A stretch of 64,000 bases of DNA, taken from contig NZ_JANCLX010000023.1 of NCBI RefSeq assembly GCF_024295805.1, positions 55,880 through 119,879 of the forward strand, given 5' to 3'. The position numbers and the translations under genes are program-made. Source of the DNA: Streptomyces cucumeris. GTDB lineage: Bacteria > Actinomycetota > Actinomycetes > Streptomycetales > Streptomycetaceae. The notes below the pieces were generated by a model that saw only the letters and a list, made by a program, of their open reading frames with translations, had not been told where the DNA came from and made no database searches. Below, piece by piece: positions 42,570 to 51,183 of this stretch; within the stretch, counting starts at the first letter, position 1, and each line of letters begins with the position of its first letter.

Positions 42570-43849
42570 GTGCGCTTCCCGCAAGCGGTGGTAACGCTCT
42601 GCCTGTACCACGTTGCTTGGTTTTTCTTGGGCATGGCCAGTACCTTGTCCACTTCCTTGCGGACTGCCGCTACCCGTGCCGGTGAACTGTCGAAATCTTC
42701 CTGCCTCGCCGCAATTTCGCGTTGATACTCTTCTTCTTCGCCCGTCACCTTGGCGGCCCATAGTTTCACGGCACGGGCAGTGGCGGGATCCGGTCGGGAA
42801 CAGGGGAACCCGACTACGGCTTTCAGAGTGCGGTAGCGAACATTGCCGTCTCGTGCCCCGAGAGAGAGCTGCACGCGCCAGACCGAACGACTCGACGGTC
42901 TATAGGAACGGCCGTCCGTGAGTCGATCTGTGACAGTGGCGGGCGATGCCTTGAGGCCCACTTGGCGCAAGTCGCCGAGAACAGCGATTACGTCCTTCCG
43001 TACGGTCTCGATATTGCTTGCCGTAGCTTCGGGCATACAGACTCGTGGAGCCTTCCCTTCGCATCGCATCGGTGCATTTCCTGCGGTCACCGGGGTGTTC
43101 GCGTCCCACCCCGTGACCACACTGCGGCCACCAATGACTCCAACCGCGGCGAGAGTGCAGGCAAGTGTCGCCTTCAAGAGCGAAGACCGTAGCGGGAGCC
43201 ATAGGGCGGCGAACCCCAACGCGGTGCCTCCGGTGAAGAGCAGAGGAGGCACAAGAGAGGAGACCGGAATGAGTTCGCCGAAATCTACGGACTCGATGAG
43301 TTGCCCGGAAACGTGACGCATCCAGTAGGAAGTGGTCGTCACGGAGAATGCGACCAGGTAGAACACGAGTGCAGCAAGTGTCGGGGCCGCGAAAAGCTGA
43401 GGAACCCAGAACCCCACACCAAACCCGATGACGAGGTGCGCTGCACACAATGTCATGCCCATAAAGAGCGGGTAGAGGCTTCCTGAGGTGGGTGTGACAC
43501 CAGTTTCGACCAATGCCAATGTGACTGGCAGGAGCAGCATGACCCACGAAACGGCCAACACGGGAAGAAGTGCGTTGGCTGCGATTCGATACCGTGATCG
43601 GACCGGGCTCAGATCCCATATCCCGACCTTGCGTAGACGCCCGCTCTCCCAGGCAGCCAAACCGGAGGCAGCAGCATAGGCAAACGCATATGTGGGGCCC
43701 AGCGCCTGTGAGGTGATGGTGGGTGCATATCCGAAATTTTCCCCGTCGGGCGCGCCCCCGCCGACAAAGTAATAGAACAAGGTCAAGGCGATGACAACCG
43801 GGGCAGCCCACATGGCACTGCTGCTGCGCAACGATGTGAAGATCTTCAA
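42566..43849 (-). CDS. ABC permease-like membrane protein with C-terminal external domain
   Basis: A 427-residue protein. About seven hydrophobic segments fill residues 12-250, then a hydrophilic domain of about 180 residues that begins with a short cysteine pair (MRCEGKAPRVCMPEA) and contains charged helices (TGEEEEYQREIAARQ). The latter probably lies outside the membrane. It is the first gene of the coupled ABC unit, 73 bases after a small secreted-protein gene from which it is separated by a hairpin. Function unknown. Confidence 0.8.
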   Translation of the reverse strand: MKIFTSLRSSSAMWAAPVVIALTLFYYFVGGGAPDGENFGYAPTITSQALGPTYAFAYAAASGLAAWESGRLRKVGIWDLSPVRSRYRIAANALLPVLAVSWVMLLLPVTLALVETGVTPTSGSLYPLFMGMTLCAAHLVIGFGVGFWVPQLFAAPTLAALVFYLVAFSVTTTSYWMRHVSGQLIESVDFGELIPVSSLVPPLLFTGGTALGFAALWLPLRSSLLKATLACTLAAVGVIGGRSVVTGWDANTPVTAGNAPMRCEGKAPRVCMPEATASNIETVRKDVIAVLGDLRQVGLKASPATVTDRLTDGRSYRPSSRSVWRVQLSLGARDGNVRYRTLKAVVGFPCSRPDPATARAVKLWAAKVTGEEEEYQREIAARQEDFDSSPARVAAVRKEVDKVLAMPKKNQATWYRQSVTTACGKRT

Positions 43850-43877
43850 GGGGGGTCCTGGTGATTGGATATGGGAA

Positions 43878-43901
43878 GGGGTGCTCAGGCATGAGCACCC
43901 C
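43878..43901 (-). terminator. Hairpin between secreted-protein and ABC genes
   Basis: A perfect 10-bp stem (GGGGTGCTCA and complement) with a GGCA loop, 20 bases after the secreted-protein gene. As a partial terminator it would give more transcript for the small protein than for the ABC genes. Confidence 0.7.
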
Positions 43902-43921
43902 TCAGTCAGTCCGCCCGCGCT

Positions 43922-44353
43922 CTAGTCGCCCGCAGTGGTATCGACTTTCACGCTGTCCACATCGAGCGAAGGGGCATCCACGGTGTCGTCGTCGACTTCG
44001 AGGATGCTGAAGTAATAATTCCCTCCGTCCAAATTGTGCCATTCGCCATGGCTGGTGGAATCTCCGTCACGGTTACTGAAGCAATCAGTGAAGCGCTTTG
44101 TGTCGAATCCTGGGTCGGGCCGAAAGTCACGAGACTGCCACAGTCTTATCGTGGTGCTCTTCGAGTGGCGACTTGTTGAGCAGTCCTTGAAAATTACCTG
44201 CGTGTAGTCCCTGTCGTCCCATCGGTGAGACTCGAAACCAGGACGCGCGTTTTTTATGTGACCTCCCCAGTTGGCAAATGCGGAAGGAGTGACAATGAGC
44301 GTTAATGCTGAGGAAATTCCAAGGACCGTTGCTATTCGTCGAGCCGTGGACAT
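43922..44353 (-). CDS. Small secreted protein of the ABC cassette
   Basis: A 143-residue exported protein. The signal peptide (RRIATVLGISSALTLIVTPSAFA) ends before NWGG. The mature part is about 117 residues with two cysteines, several tryptophans and an acidic C terminus (VDDDTVDAPSLDVDSVKVD). No family is recognised. It heads the leftward cassette with the ABC transporter, which may export, sense or protect against something related. GC content is low compared with the surrounding chromosome. Confidence 0.75.
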   Translation of the reverse strand: MSTARRIATVLGISSALTLIVTPSAFANWGGHIKNARPGFESHRWDDRDYTQVIFKDCSTSRHSKSTTIRLWQSRDFRPDPGFDTKRFTDCFSNRDGDSTSHGEWHNLDGGNYYFSILEVDDDTVDAPSLDVDSVKVDTTAGD

Positions 44354-44632
44354 GGTGATATCCCTTGAAGAAAGGAATGGCAGTGGTCAACCTGGCGGGT
44401 CGCGCTGTGACGCTGCGCATGAGCCAGTAGTGCGAAATAGCATTGATTACGGCGAGCAACCGGACAAGTCGTACAGAGCGCCAGATGCAGGGTCATCGTA
44501 GCAAGTCATTGGTCAAGTCGGCTGTCGCAGGCGAATGGTGATGGTGTGCCACATGCTTTTCTGCCATCCCTCTCCGGTGGCCCTCTCTGCTCCGTGCCTC
44601 ACGAAGGGATGCTCACTTCCCCACGGCACGCA
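44354..44632. other. Lower-GC intergenic region upstream of the secreted-protein gene
   Basis: About 280 bases of unusually AT-rich sequence for this chromosome. It should contain the promoter of the leftward secreted-protein gene. A short rightward frame here overlaps the signal peptide region and shows no coding character. Confidence 0.4.
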
Positions 44633-44667
44633 GAAGGGCCCGCACCCCCGAGGGGTGCGGGCCCTTC
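44633..44667 (-). terminator. Terminator of the second secreted-protein gene
   Basis: A perfect 16-bp stem (GAAGGGCCCGCACCCC and complement) with a three-base loop, about 20 bases after the stop of the leftward 160-residue secreted-protein gene. Confidence 0.9.
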
Positions 44668-44688
44668 GTTCCGCTGGTGCGCGTGGTG

Positions 44689-45171
44689 TCAGGCGCGCAC
44701 GCCCAGGGAGGACGAACACCGGCTGCCCGAGGAGCTGGTCATGCACAGCTTGATGGAGAGCCGCTTGCCCTCGGCGACGTTCTTGGTCCGCTGGACGCGG
44801 TCGCCGGACCCGCTGGGGCTGATCTTGATGCCCACGGACGCCTCACCGCGCGCGCCGAGGCCGTCACCCATGAAGTCGGAGACGTACAGGGTGTCGCCCT
44901 GGGGGTACATGGTGCCGCCCGGGTCGGCCTGCCAGTGGGCCTCGGCGACGATGTTCCCGTTCCGGTCCTTGGCCCAGACGGTGCCGTCGCCGCCGATGTC
45001 GGCGCGGGAGCCGAAGGAGACGTTGGGAGCCGCCGCGGCCGAGGCGACCGGCCGGTGGTGGTCAGGGGTGACCGGCGCGTGGTTGTCGGCGAAGGCGGGC
45101 GAGGTGAACAGGGCCGTGAAGACGGCCGCGGCGCCCGCCGCGGCGGCGGTACGGGCGAGGATGGATGCCAT
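44689..45171 (-). CDS. Secreted hypothetical protein
   Basis: A 160-residue exported protein. The signal peptide (ARTAAAAGAAAVFTALFTSPAFA) ends before DNHAP. The mature part is probably beta-rich (GGDGTVWAKDRNGNIVAEAHW, GDTLYVSDFMGDGLGARGEASV) with two cysteines near the C terminus. No function is recognised. The first in-frame ATG is used. It is divergent from a polysaccharide deacetylase gene and returns to normal high GC. Confidence 0.75.
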   Translation of the reverse strand: MASILARTAAAAGAAAVFTALFTSPAFADNHAPVTPDHHRPVASAAAAPNVSFGSRADIGGDGTVWAKDRNGNIVAEAHWQADPGGTMYPQGDTLYVSDFMGDGLGARGEASVGIKISPSGSGDRVQRTKNVAEGKRLSIKLCMTSSSGSRCSSSLGVRA

Positions 45172-45375
45172 GGTGGTATTCCCCCGTTTCAGTCATGAAA
45201 TGTACGACTCCACTGTGCCGTTGCGCCGCCGAAGCGTCGTTAGCGCTGAGCCCACAGCCGACTTGGCAATGCGTTCACACACCGGGCGTTCATGAGGTTT
45301 GTGCGAGATAGGTAACAGAGGGATCCCAACCCGCCGAGTTTCCGTCCTCCTGGGTGCGAGAGCGGCACAGGAGAC

Positions 45376-46191
45376 ATGGGGAGCGAAGCGGACATGGGAC
45401 GGCACCGGATCATGGGGACGAACGGCCGGACGCTGGTGGCGGCCGTGGGTGTGGCGGGGGTGACCGCCCTTGCCGCCGTGTGGACGGCGCAGGCCGGTTC
45501 CGTGGAGTCGGTGCCGAGCGCGGCCCCGAAGCCGCGTCCGATCGTGGGCCAGACCTCGAAGCCGGATCCGAAACTGCCCGCCCCCCTGGTCAACATGGAC
45601 ATCGCGCACGCCTCCGAGAAGGGCGCCAAGGGCGTCAACATCACCATCGACGACGGCCCTGACCCGAACTGGACCCCGCAGGTCCTGGAGGTGCTCAAGG
45701 CCAACAACGCCAAGGCCACCTTCTGCATGGTGGGCCCGCAGGCACAGGCCCACCCGGACCTGGTGAAGGCGGTCGTCGCGGGCGGGCACCGGTTGTGCGA
45801 CCACTCCATGTCGCACGACACCTCGATGGACAAGAAGTCCCGCGCCTACCAGTCCAAGGAGGTCCTCGACGCCCGGCGGATGATCGTCAAGGCGTCCGGG
45901 GGCGTCAAGCCGCTCTACTACCGCGCCCCGGGCGGTGCGTTCACCCCCTACAGCCGCCAGATCGCCGCCGCCCAGGGCATGCGGCCGCTGGGCTGGAACG
46001 TGGACTCCAAGGACTTCGAGAAGCCGGGCGCCGACGCCATGGTCAACACCGTCAAGAACGAGATCCACAACGGCCCGACCGTGCTCTTCCACGACGCGGG
46101 CGGCGACCGCGGCCAGACCGTCGAGGCGCTGCGCCGGATCCTCCCCTGGCTGAAGCAGCAGGGCTACACCTTCGGCTTCCCCGTCCGCTGA
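45376..46191 (+). CDS. Secreted polysaccharide deacetylase (NodB family, CE4)
   Basis: CE4 enzyme of 271 residues. A signal segment (TLVAAVGVAGVTALAAVWTAQAG) is followed by the NodB domain: TIDDGPDP with the catalytic and metal Asp, HSMSH with the metal histidines, and YYRAPGGAFTP. It removes acetyl or related groups from wall or chitin polymers outside the cell. AGGAGA sits close before the ATG at 45376; ATG codons at 45394 and 45412 are also possible and keep the signal segment. Confidence 0.88.
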   Translation: MGSEADMGRHRIMGTNGRTLVAAVGVAGVTALAAVWTAQAGSVESVPSAAPKPRPIVGQTSKPDPKLPAPLVNMDIAHASEKGAKGVNITIDDGPDPNWTPQVLEVLKANNAKATFCMVGPQAQAHPDLVKAVVAGGHRLCDHSMSHDTSMDKKSRAYQSKEVLDARRMIVKASGGVKPLYYRAPGGAFTPYSRQIAAAQGMRPLGWNVDSKDFEKPGADAMVNTVKNEIHNGPTVLFHDAGGDRGQTVEALRRILPWLKQQGYTFGFPVR

Positions 46192-46207
46192 CGCCGACGC
46201 CCCGGCG

Positions 46208-47056
46208 TCACCAGTGGTCCGGGGTCGGGACCGCCCGGCCGAAGTCGCCCGCGCGCAGCGCGTCGGTGGGGATCGACCAGTGCATCCAGCCGCCGTCGCC
46301 GCCGATCAGCCACTCGGCATACGGCCCGAGCTGGAGCAGGTGGTGATAGTCGTTCGGGTCTTCGCCGGACGGCACCAGCGGTGCGGAGCCGGTCGGGAAC
46401 TCCGGCCGCCCGAAGGCGATGTCCTCGGAGTCGAGTGCGCCCGGCCGCTCCTTCCAGCCGGGGAGCCGGTCCAGGACGAAGACGTCCGGCATGGCCCTGG
46501 CCGTGTCACCGGCATCGGGCCCCAGGTCCAGCGTGTCCCACGCCGGGTCCCAGACGTCGGGGAAGGCGAACCCGGGGGTGACCGCCCACTCGACCGTGCC
46601 GAAGACGGTCGACCGCGCGGGTGCCTCGGCGGCGACGGCGTACGCGGAACGGGCCGCGACCACCCTGCTCAGCCGGGGGTCGGTGGGGCCGTAGCGGGAG
46701 AACGGCTCCCAGGCCCCGGGGTCGTGCCGCTCGGACTCCACATCCAGATAGAAGAAGTTGAGCAGGCCCGTCCCGGCCGGGAGCACACCGCCGAGCCAGG
46801 GTGCCAGGGCGTCGGTGTCGAGGACCGCGAACAGGCTCAGCGGAACGCCTTCGCACATCGGCCAGGGCGTGCCCGGTTCGAGCATCGCCCGCCCGCCGAA
46901 CCGGCTGTGGCCGGTTTCCCCGGGAGCGGCCTCGGTGAGCGCGAAACCGGGCCGGGCGAGGCCGACGAAGCGGCCGGCGAGCTCCGGGCCGAGCCCCCGC
47001 GCGCAGAAGTCGCGCAGGGCGGCGAGGGTGGTCTTCGGGTCCGTGGCGGCGTCCAT
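46208..47056 (-). CDS. DUF1963 family protein
   Basis: A 282-residue protein of the DUF1963 (YwqG-like) type. Motifs: SRFGGRAMLEPGTPWPMCEG near the N terminus, LLNFFYLDVES and HHLLQLGPYAEWLIGGDGGWMHW near the C terminus. Function unknown. It converges on the deacetylase gene with only 16 bases between the ends. Confidence 0.8.
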   Translation of the reverse strand: MDAATDPKTTLAALRDFCARGLGPELAGRFVGLARPGFALTEAAPGETGHSRFGGRAMLEPGTPWPMCEGVPLSLFAVLDTDALAPWLGGVLPAGTGLLNFFYLDVESERHDPGAWEPFSRYGPTDPRLSRVVAARSAYAVAAEAPARSTVFGTVEWAVTPGFAFPDVWDPAWDTLDLGPDAGDTARAMPDVFVLDRLPGWKERPGALDSEDIAFGRPEFPTGSAPLVPSGEDPNDYHHLLQLGPYAEWLIGGDGGWMHWSIPTDALRAGDFGRAVPTPDHW

Positions 47057-47136
47057 GACGGCATTCCAGCATCCGCCGCCGACAACCCGGGCCCGGGGTC
47101 ACCCCGGTTGTCGGAGCCACGCGCTACGTTGCCGAC

Positions 47137-47832
47137 ATGGCTGAATTCGTACTCGTGGCAGGGGCCTGGCTCGGCGCGTGGGCCTGGGACGACGTGGTGC
47201 CGGAGCTGCGCGCCGCCGGGCACGGCGCGCATCCGCTGACGCTGTCCGGGCTGGCCGACAAGCAGGGCGTAGCGGCCGGACAGCAGACGCACGTCCGGGA
47301 CATCGTGGACGAGATCGAGCGCCGTGACCTGCGCGATGTCATCCTCGTCGGCCACAGCTACTCCGGGATCCCGGTCGGCCAGGCCGCCGAGCGGATCGGC
47401 GGTCGGCTGGCCCGGATGGTCTTCGTCGACGCCAACGTCCCCGTGGACGGCGAGTCGTTCGTCATGAGCTGGCCGGACGGCCGGTCCACCGTCGAGGCGT
47501 CGTGCGCCGCCCACGACGGCTTCTGGGCCCCGCTCGGCGCCGGTGACTTCGCGGGCCAGGGCCTCACCGACGAACAGATCACCCGTATCGTCACCGGCGC
47601 CACCCCGCACCCCGGCGCCACCCTCACCGAGCCCGCCGCCCTCGCCCGTCCCCTCGGCGGTCTCCCGGCCACGTACGTCAAGTGCCTGCTGGACGGCCCC
47701 GAGCCGGGCCCCGACGCGGCCCGGCTGCTGGCCGGCGACCGTTGGCGGCTGGTCGAGCTGGACACCGGCCACTGGCCGATGTTCTCCCAGCCTCACGAGC
47801 TGGTCCGGATCCTCCTCGACGCGGCAGCCTGA
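47137..47832 (+). CDS. Alpha/beta hydrolase
   Basis: A 231-residue esterase-like alpha/beta hydrolase. The nucleophile elbow is GHSYSG, the oxyanion region is VLVAGAWLGAWAWDDV, and the catalytic His is in DTGHWPMFSQP. Similar to the EstB/methylesterase-like branch with a short lid. Substrate unknown. It is followed after 14 bases by a gene for a HEAT-repeat protein and may be co-transcribed with it. Confidence 0.87.
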   Translation: MAEFVLVAGAWLGAWAWDDVVPELRAAGHGAHPLTLSGLADKQGVAAGQQTHVRDIVDEIERRDLRDVILVGHSYSGIPVGQAAERIGGRLARMVFVDANVPVDGESFVMSWPDGRSTVEASCAAHDGFWAPLGAGDFAGQGLTDEQITRIVTGATPHPGATLTEPAALARPLGGLPATYVKCLLDGPEPGPDAARLLAGDRWRLVELDTGHWPMFSQPHELVRILLDAAA

Positions 47833-47846
47833 GCGGGGCTCCTGAT

Positions 47847-48650
47847 ATGGCGATGTTCGTCCACCTGACGTCGGCGGCCAACGCGCCGCGGATCCGGCGG
47901 TCCGGGATCCGCGCGGCCGGTCACGGACAGGGCGGTGCGCGCGGTGTGTACTGCTTCCCGGTGCTGCCCTCGTACACCCTCACCCACCAATGGCTGCGCG
48001 AGCTGGGCCGGTCCGGCAGCAGGGGCGGTCTGGTGGCCGTCCACATACGGCTGGACGACGCCCAGCCGGTTCTGGCCGGCCACTACCGGGACCGGCGGCG
48101 GGGCGCCCAGGAGACGGTCCCGGCGGCCGAGGCGGTCCGGCGGATCGCCGCGCTCGACGACCCGCGCGGCTGGGAGGTGTTCGTCCCCCGGGCGATCCGC
48201 TCGCGCGAGATACACCGTGTCCGCAGCGCGCCCCAGGTCGTCGGCTGGCGCCACTGGCCCGACGCGCACGGCGTCCGCCCCTGCACCTGCAACGGCTGCC
48301 GGGTGCGCGGCGAGTACGGATCGCGGCGGCTGCGCGAACGGCTGCCGCATCCGCTGGACGGCCCGCCGCCACCGACCAGGGTGCTGCTCTCCCGCATCGC
48401 CGAGGCGGGTGACCCCGGAGACCCCTCGGTGCTGCGGGAGATCCTGCACTGGTTCTCCGGGCGCCGACGCGGCCCGCTCGGCCAACTGGCCCGCCTGGCC
48501 GCCCATCCCGACCCCACGGTGCGGGAGGAGCTGGTCTGGACGGTCGGCCGCTGGACCACCCCCGGCGTCAGCGAGCTGCTGGACGGCCTCGCCGGTGATC
48601 CGCACCCGGATGTCCGCGAGGCGGTGGAGGAGGTCAGTGAGCCGTGGTGA
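47847..48650 (+). CDS. HEAT-repeat protein with possible ART/KptA-like N terminus
   Basis: A 267-residue protein. The N-terminal part (about 1-140) begins FVHLTSAANAPRIRRSGIRAAG and contains GVYCFPVLPSY, a pattern reminiscent of ADP-ribosyltransferase-like folds; this is a weak comparison by eye. A CTCNGC cysteine motif lies in the middle (about residue 148). The C-terminal 80 residues form HEAT-like helices (LGQLARLAAHPDPTVREELV, LAGDPHPDVREAVEEV). Function unknown. Confidence 0.65.
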   Translation: MAMFVHLTSAANAPRIRRSGIRAAGHGQGGARGVYCFPVLPSYTLTHQWLRELGRSGSRGGLVAVHIRLDDAQPVLAGHYRDRRRGAQETVPAAEAVRRIAALDDPRGWEVFVPRAIRSREIHRVRSAPQVVGWRHWPDAHGVRPCTCNGCRVRGEYGSRRLRERLPHPLDGPPPPTRVLLSRIAEAGDPGDPSVLREILHWFSGRRRGPLGQLARLAAHPDPTVREELVWTVGRWTTPGVSELLDGLAGDPHPDVREAVEEVSEPW

Positions 48651-49076
48651 TCACTGGCTCTTGGGCGTCAGCTCGGCCCACACCGTCTTGCCGACCAGCC
48701 CCGGGGTGACGCCCCAGCGGTCGGCCAGCTCCTCGACGAGCAGCAGCCCGTGCCCGGACTCGCCCGGCCCCTCCTCCTCCGGCCTCCGGCGCACGGCGGG
48801 CAGCCGGTCCGTACAGGCGTCCCGCACCTCGATGCGGAGGGTGCCGCCCGCGACCTTGAGTGTCAGTCGGACGTTGCGCCCCGGGACGCGGCCGTGAAGC
48901 GCGGCGTTCGCCGTCAGCTCGGCGATGATCAGCTCCGCGTTCTCCACCGGAAGACCCCAGGTGACGAGCCGTTCGGCGGCCATTAACCGACCGAGCTTGG
49001 CGCCTTTGCGGCTGGCGGAGAGCAGCACGGTGAAGTGCGAAACGGAGGTGTCGGTTCGAGTGATTTGTTGGCTCAC
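48651..49076 (-). CDS. Histidine-kinase-like ATP-binding regulator (abaA-type trio)
   Basis: A 141-residue single HATPase_c domain, anti-sigma-factor-kinase type. Motifs: ELIIAELTANAALHG (N box), EVRDAC (G1) and GESGHGLLLVEELADRWGV (G2). It is divergent from an XRE regulator and a DUF397 gene. Such trios recur many times in Streptomyces genomes and affect development and antibiotic production. Confidence 0.85.
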   Translation of the reverse strand: MSQQITRTDTSVSHFTVLLSASRKGAKLGRLMAAERLVTWGLPVENAELIIAELTANAALHGRVPGRNVRLTLKVAGGTLRIEVRDACTDRLPAVRRRPEEEGPGESGHGLLLVEELADRWGVTPGLVGKTVWAELTPKSQ

Positions 49077-49188
49077 GTCACTCAGAGTGGCCGTCTGTGC
49101 CTAGGCTGAAAAGTAGCCACGGGGATACGAGCGGTGACTGTCCGCCCGTTGCCCGGCCATGTCCGGATGACGTTGGGAGTGGGCCGGT

Positions 49189-49998
49189 ATGGAGGACGAG
49201 GAGAGCGCGGCCGTGCTGCGGGCCGTCGGTCGCCAGATCAAGCTGTGGCGGGAGGCGGCCGGGCTGAAACAGGCCGAACTGGGGGCCGCGATCGGTTACG
49301 GAGAGGAACAGGTCTCGGCGGTCGAACGGGCCAGGCGGATCCCCAGCCCCGGGTTCCTGGACAAGGCGGATGAGGTGCTGGGGGCGAGCGGCAAGATCTC
49401 CGCGATGAAGAAGGATGTCGCGGAGGCGCGGTACCCGAAGAAGGTTCGGGATCTGGCGAAGTTGGAAGACGAAGCCGTCGAGTTGGGCGGGTATGGCAAC
49501 CACAACATCCACGGTCTGCTCCAGACGGAGGAGTATGCCCGCGCGCTGTACGAGATGCGACGACCGTCTTTCACGGAAGACGAGATCGAGCGCTACGTCG
49601 GGGCGCGACTGGCCAGGCAGGAGATCTTCGAGCGTCGGCCTCGGGTCATGTTGGCTTTTGTCCAAGAGGAGGTGACGTTGCGGCGCCCACTCGGGGGCAA
49701 GATGGTGTTGCAGCGACAGCTCGAACACCTCTTGGAACTAGGCCAGTTGCGGCATGTCGAGATCCAGGTGATGCCGACCGTCCGTGAGGATCATGCTGGC
49801 ATGGGTGGCGAGTTGGGCGTGCTGAAGCTCAACGACGGCGCGACGGTGGGCTACTCCGAAGCTCCGCTCACCAGTCGCGTGATCTCCAATCCCAAGGAGG
49901 TGCAGATCCTTGAACTGCGGTATGGGATCATCCGGGCGCAGGCCCTCACGCCGCGTGAGTCTCTGGCCTTCATCGAGAAACTGCGGGGAGAGACATGA
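49189..49998 (+). CDS. XRE-family regulator with DUF5753 domain (WhiJ-like)
   Basis: A 269-residue regulator. The helix-turn-helix covers about residues 10-70 (LKQAELGAAIGYGEEQVSAVER). The DUF5753 domain follows (IHGLLQTEEYARALYEMRRP, ELGQLRHVEIQVMP). It belongs to the WhiJ/abaA-orf type. The stop overlaps the start of a DUF397 gene by ATGA. Confidence 0.92.
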   Translation: MEDEESAAVLRAVGRQIKLWREAAGLKQAELGAAIGYGEEQVSAVERARRIPSPGFLDKADEVLGASGKISAMKKDVAEARYPKKVRDLAKLEDEAVELGGYGNHNIHGLLQTEEYARALYEMRRPSFTEDEIERYVGARLARQEIFERRPRVMLAFVQEEVTLRRPLGGKMVLQRQLEHLLELGQLRHVEIQVMPTVREDHAGMGGELGVLKLNDGATVGYSEAPLTSRVISNPKEVQILELRYGIIRAQALTPRESLAFIEKLRGET

Positions 49999-50183
49999 CC
50001 CTCAAGCCCGACGAGTGGATCAAGAGCAGCTACAGCGCCAGCAACAGCAACGACTGCGTTGAGGTCGCCGCAGACCCCTGCGGCAGCATCCACATCCGCG
50101 ACTCCAAGGTCCCCGACGGCCCCCGGCTGGCCGTCACCCCGGCCGCCTGGACCGCCTTCCTCGGCTACGCCTCGCGGCGATAG
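49995..50183 (+). CDS. DUF397 protein
   Basis: A 62-residue DUF397 protein of the BldB-related type: WIKSSYSASNSNDCVEVA and VRDSK-like IRDSKVPDGPRL, ending in WTAFLGYA. It is coupled to the WhiJ-like gene and probably binds it to modulate its activity. Its last 19 bases overlap the 3' end of the convergent AraC gene. Confidence 0.9.
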   Translation: MTLKPDEWIKSSYSASNSNDCVEVAADPCGSIHIRDSKVPDGPRLAVTPAAWTAFLGYASRR

Positions 50184-51133
50184 GCGCCGGGGGAGACGCC
50201 CTCCCAGCGGGTGAACGCGCGGACGAACGAGGCCGCGCCGCTCATGCCGGCCTCATGGGCGATGCGTTCCAGCGTCCATGAGGTCGTGCTGAGCAGCTCC
50301 CGCGTCCGTTCGTGCCGTACGGCGTCCAGCAGTTCCCGCCATGACGTGTTCTCGTCGCTCAGCGCGCGGCGTAAGGTCCGTTCGCTGATCTGCAGGAGGG
50401 CGGCGACGTCCTGGGCGCGGATACCGCGCAGGTCGGACGTCTGGAGTATCGCCTTGGCCCGGTTGGCCGCCGATTCCTGGCGCCGGAGCTGCGCCAGCAA
50501 CGCGTCCGCGTGGCGGCGGTGCAGGGCGGTGAGTGCGGGGTCCGTCGGGTTCCACCGCCGGTGGGCGTCCGCCGTCGGGACGACGATCTCGTAGCGGGGA
50601 CGCTCGAAGAGCACCGGACAGCCGAAGACCTCGGCATAGTGGCCGGGGTCCCCGCCACAGGGGTGGGCGAAGGAGACGGAGCCGGGTGCCCATCCCGGAC
50701 CGGTCACCCAGCGCGCGGCGGTGACGATCCCGGCGAGCCCCGCTTCCACCTGCTGGGGCTCGACCGGTACGGGCGGCACCTCGTACAGCAGCCGGGTGTA
50801 CTGTCGCTCGCTGGCGAGGCTGAACCTCCCCGCCTCGTTGACCAGTGACTGGTACCGGATGCCGACCTCCGCCGCCTCGGCGAGGGTCGCGCAGTTCATG
50901 ACGAGGTGGCCGACCACATGAAGGGCGCTGGGGCGGCGCCGGATGCCGAAATCGACCCCGGCGTGGGGATTTCCCGTGTCCTCCAGGATGGCGAGCCACA
51001 GATCACGGACGGACGTGCACGCGATGCGCTCGTCGGGCAGCGGCTGGGGCAGGGACTCCGCACATGCGGGAAATTCATCGGCCACCGCCTGAGCGTAACT
51101 GGCCGCGACAGACGGTTTCATGGGGTCGGACAC
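50165..51133 (-). CDS. AraC-family regulator with arabinose-binding-like N-terminal domain
   Basis: A 322-residue protein. Residues 15-200 match the PF12625-type domain of AraC regulators (LGHLVMNC-like VVGHLVMNCATLAEA). The C-terminal double helix-turn-helix is complete (VAALLQISERTLRRALSDENTSW, WTLERIAHEAGMSGAASFVRAFTRW). Related proteins control fatty-acid or aromatic catabolic genes; the target here is unknown. Confidence 0.9.
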   Translation of the reverse strand: MSDPMKPSVAASYAQAVADEFPACAESLPQPLPDERIACTSVRDLWLAILEDTGNPHAGVDFGIRRRPSALHVVGHLVMNCATLAEAAEVGIRYQSLVNEAGRFSLASERQYTRLLYEVPPVPVEPQQVEAGLAGIVTAARWVTGPGWAPGSVSFAHPCGGDPGHYAEVFGCPVLFERPRYEIVVPTADAHRRWNPTDPALTALHRRHADALLAQLRRQESAANRAKAILQTSDLRGIRAQDVAALLQISERTLRRALSDENTSWRELLDAVRHERTRELLSTTSWTLERIAHEAGMSGAASFVRAFTRWEGVSPGAYRREA

Positions 51134-51183
51134 CCGGCGCAGTCAACAGTTTGTCAGCTATGGGGTCAACCTGGGGGAAAGCC

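Noticed and set aside
44271..44501. Rightward ORF of 76 codons
   Set aside because: Antisense to the signal-peptide region of the secreted-protein gene with no coding support.
49078..49728. Leftward ORF of 216 codons
   Set aside because: Antisense shadow of the WhiJ-like gene.
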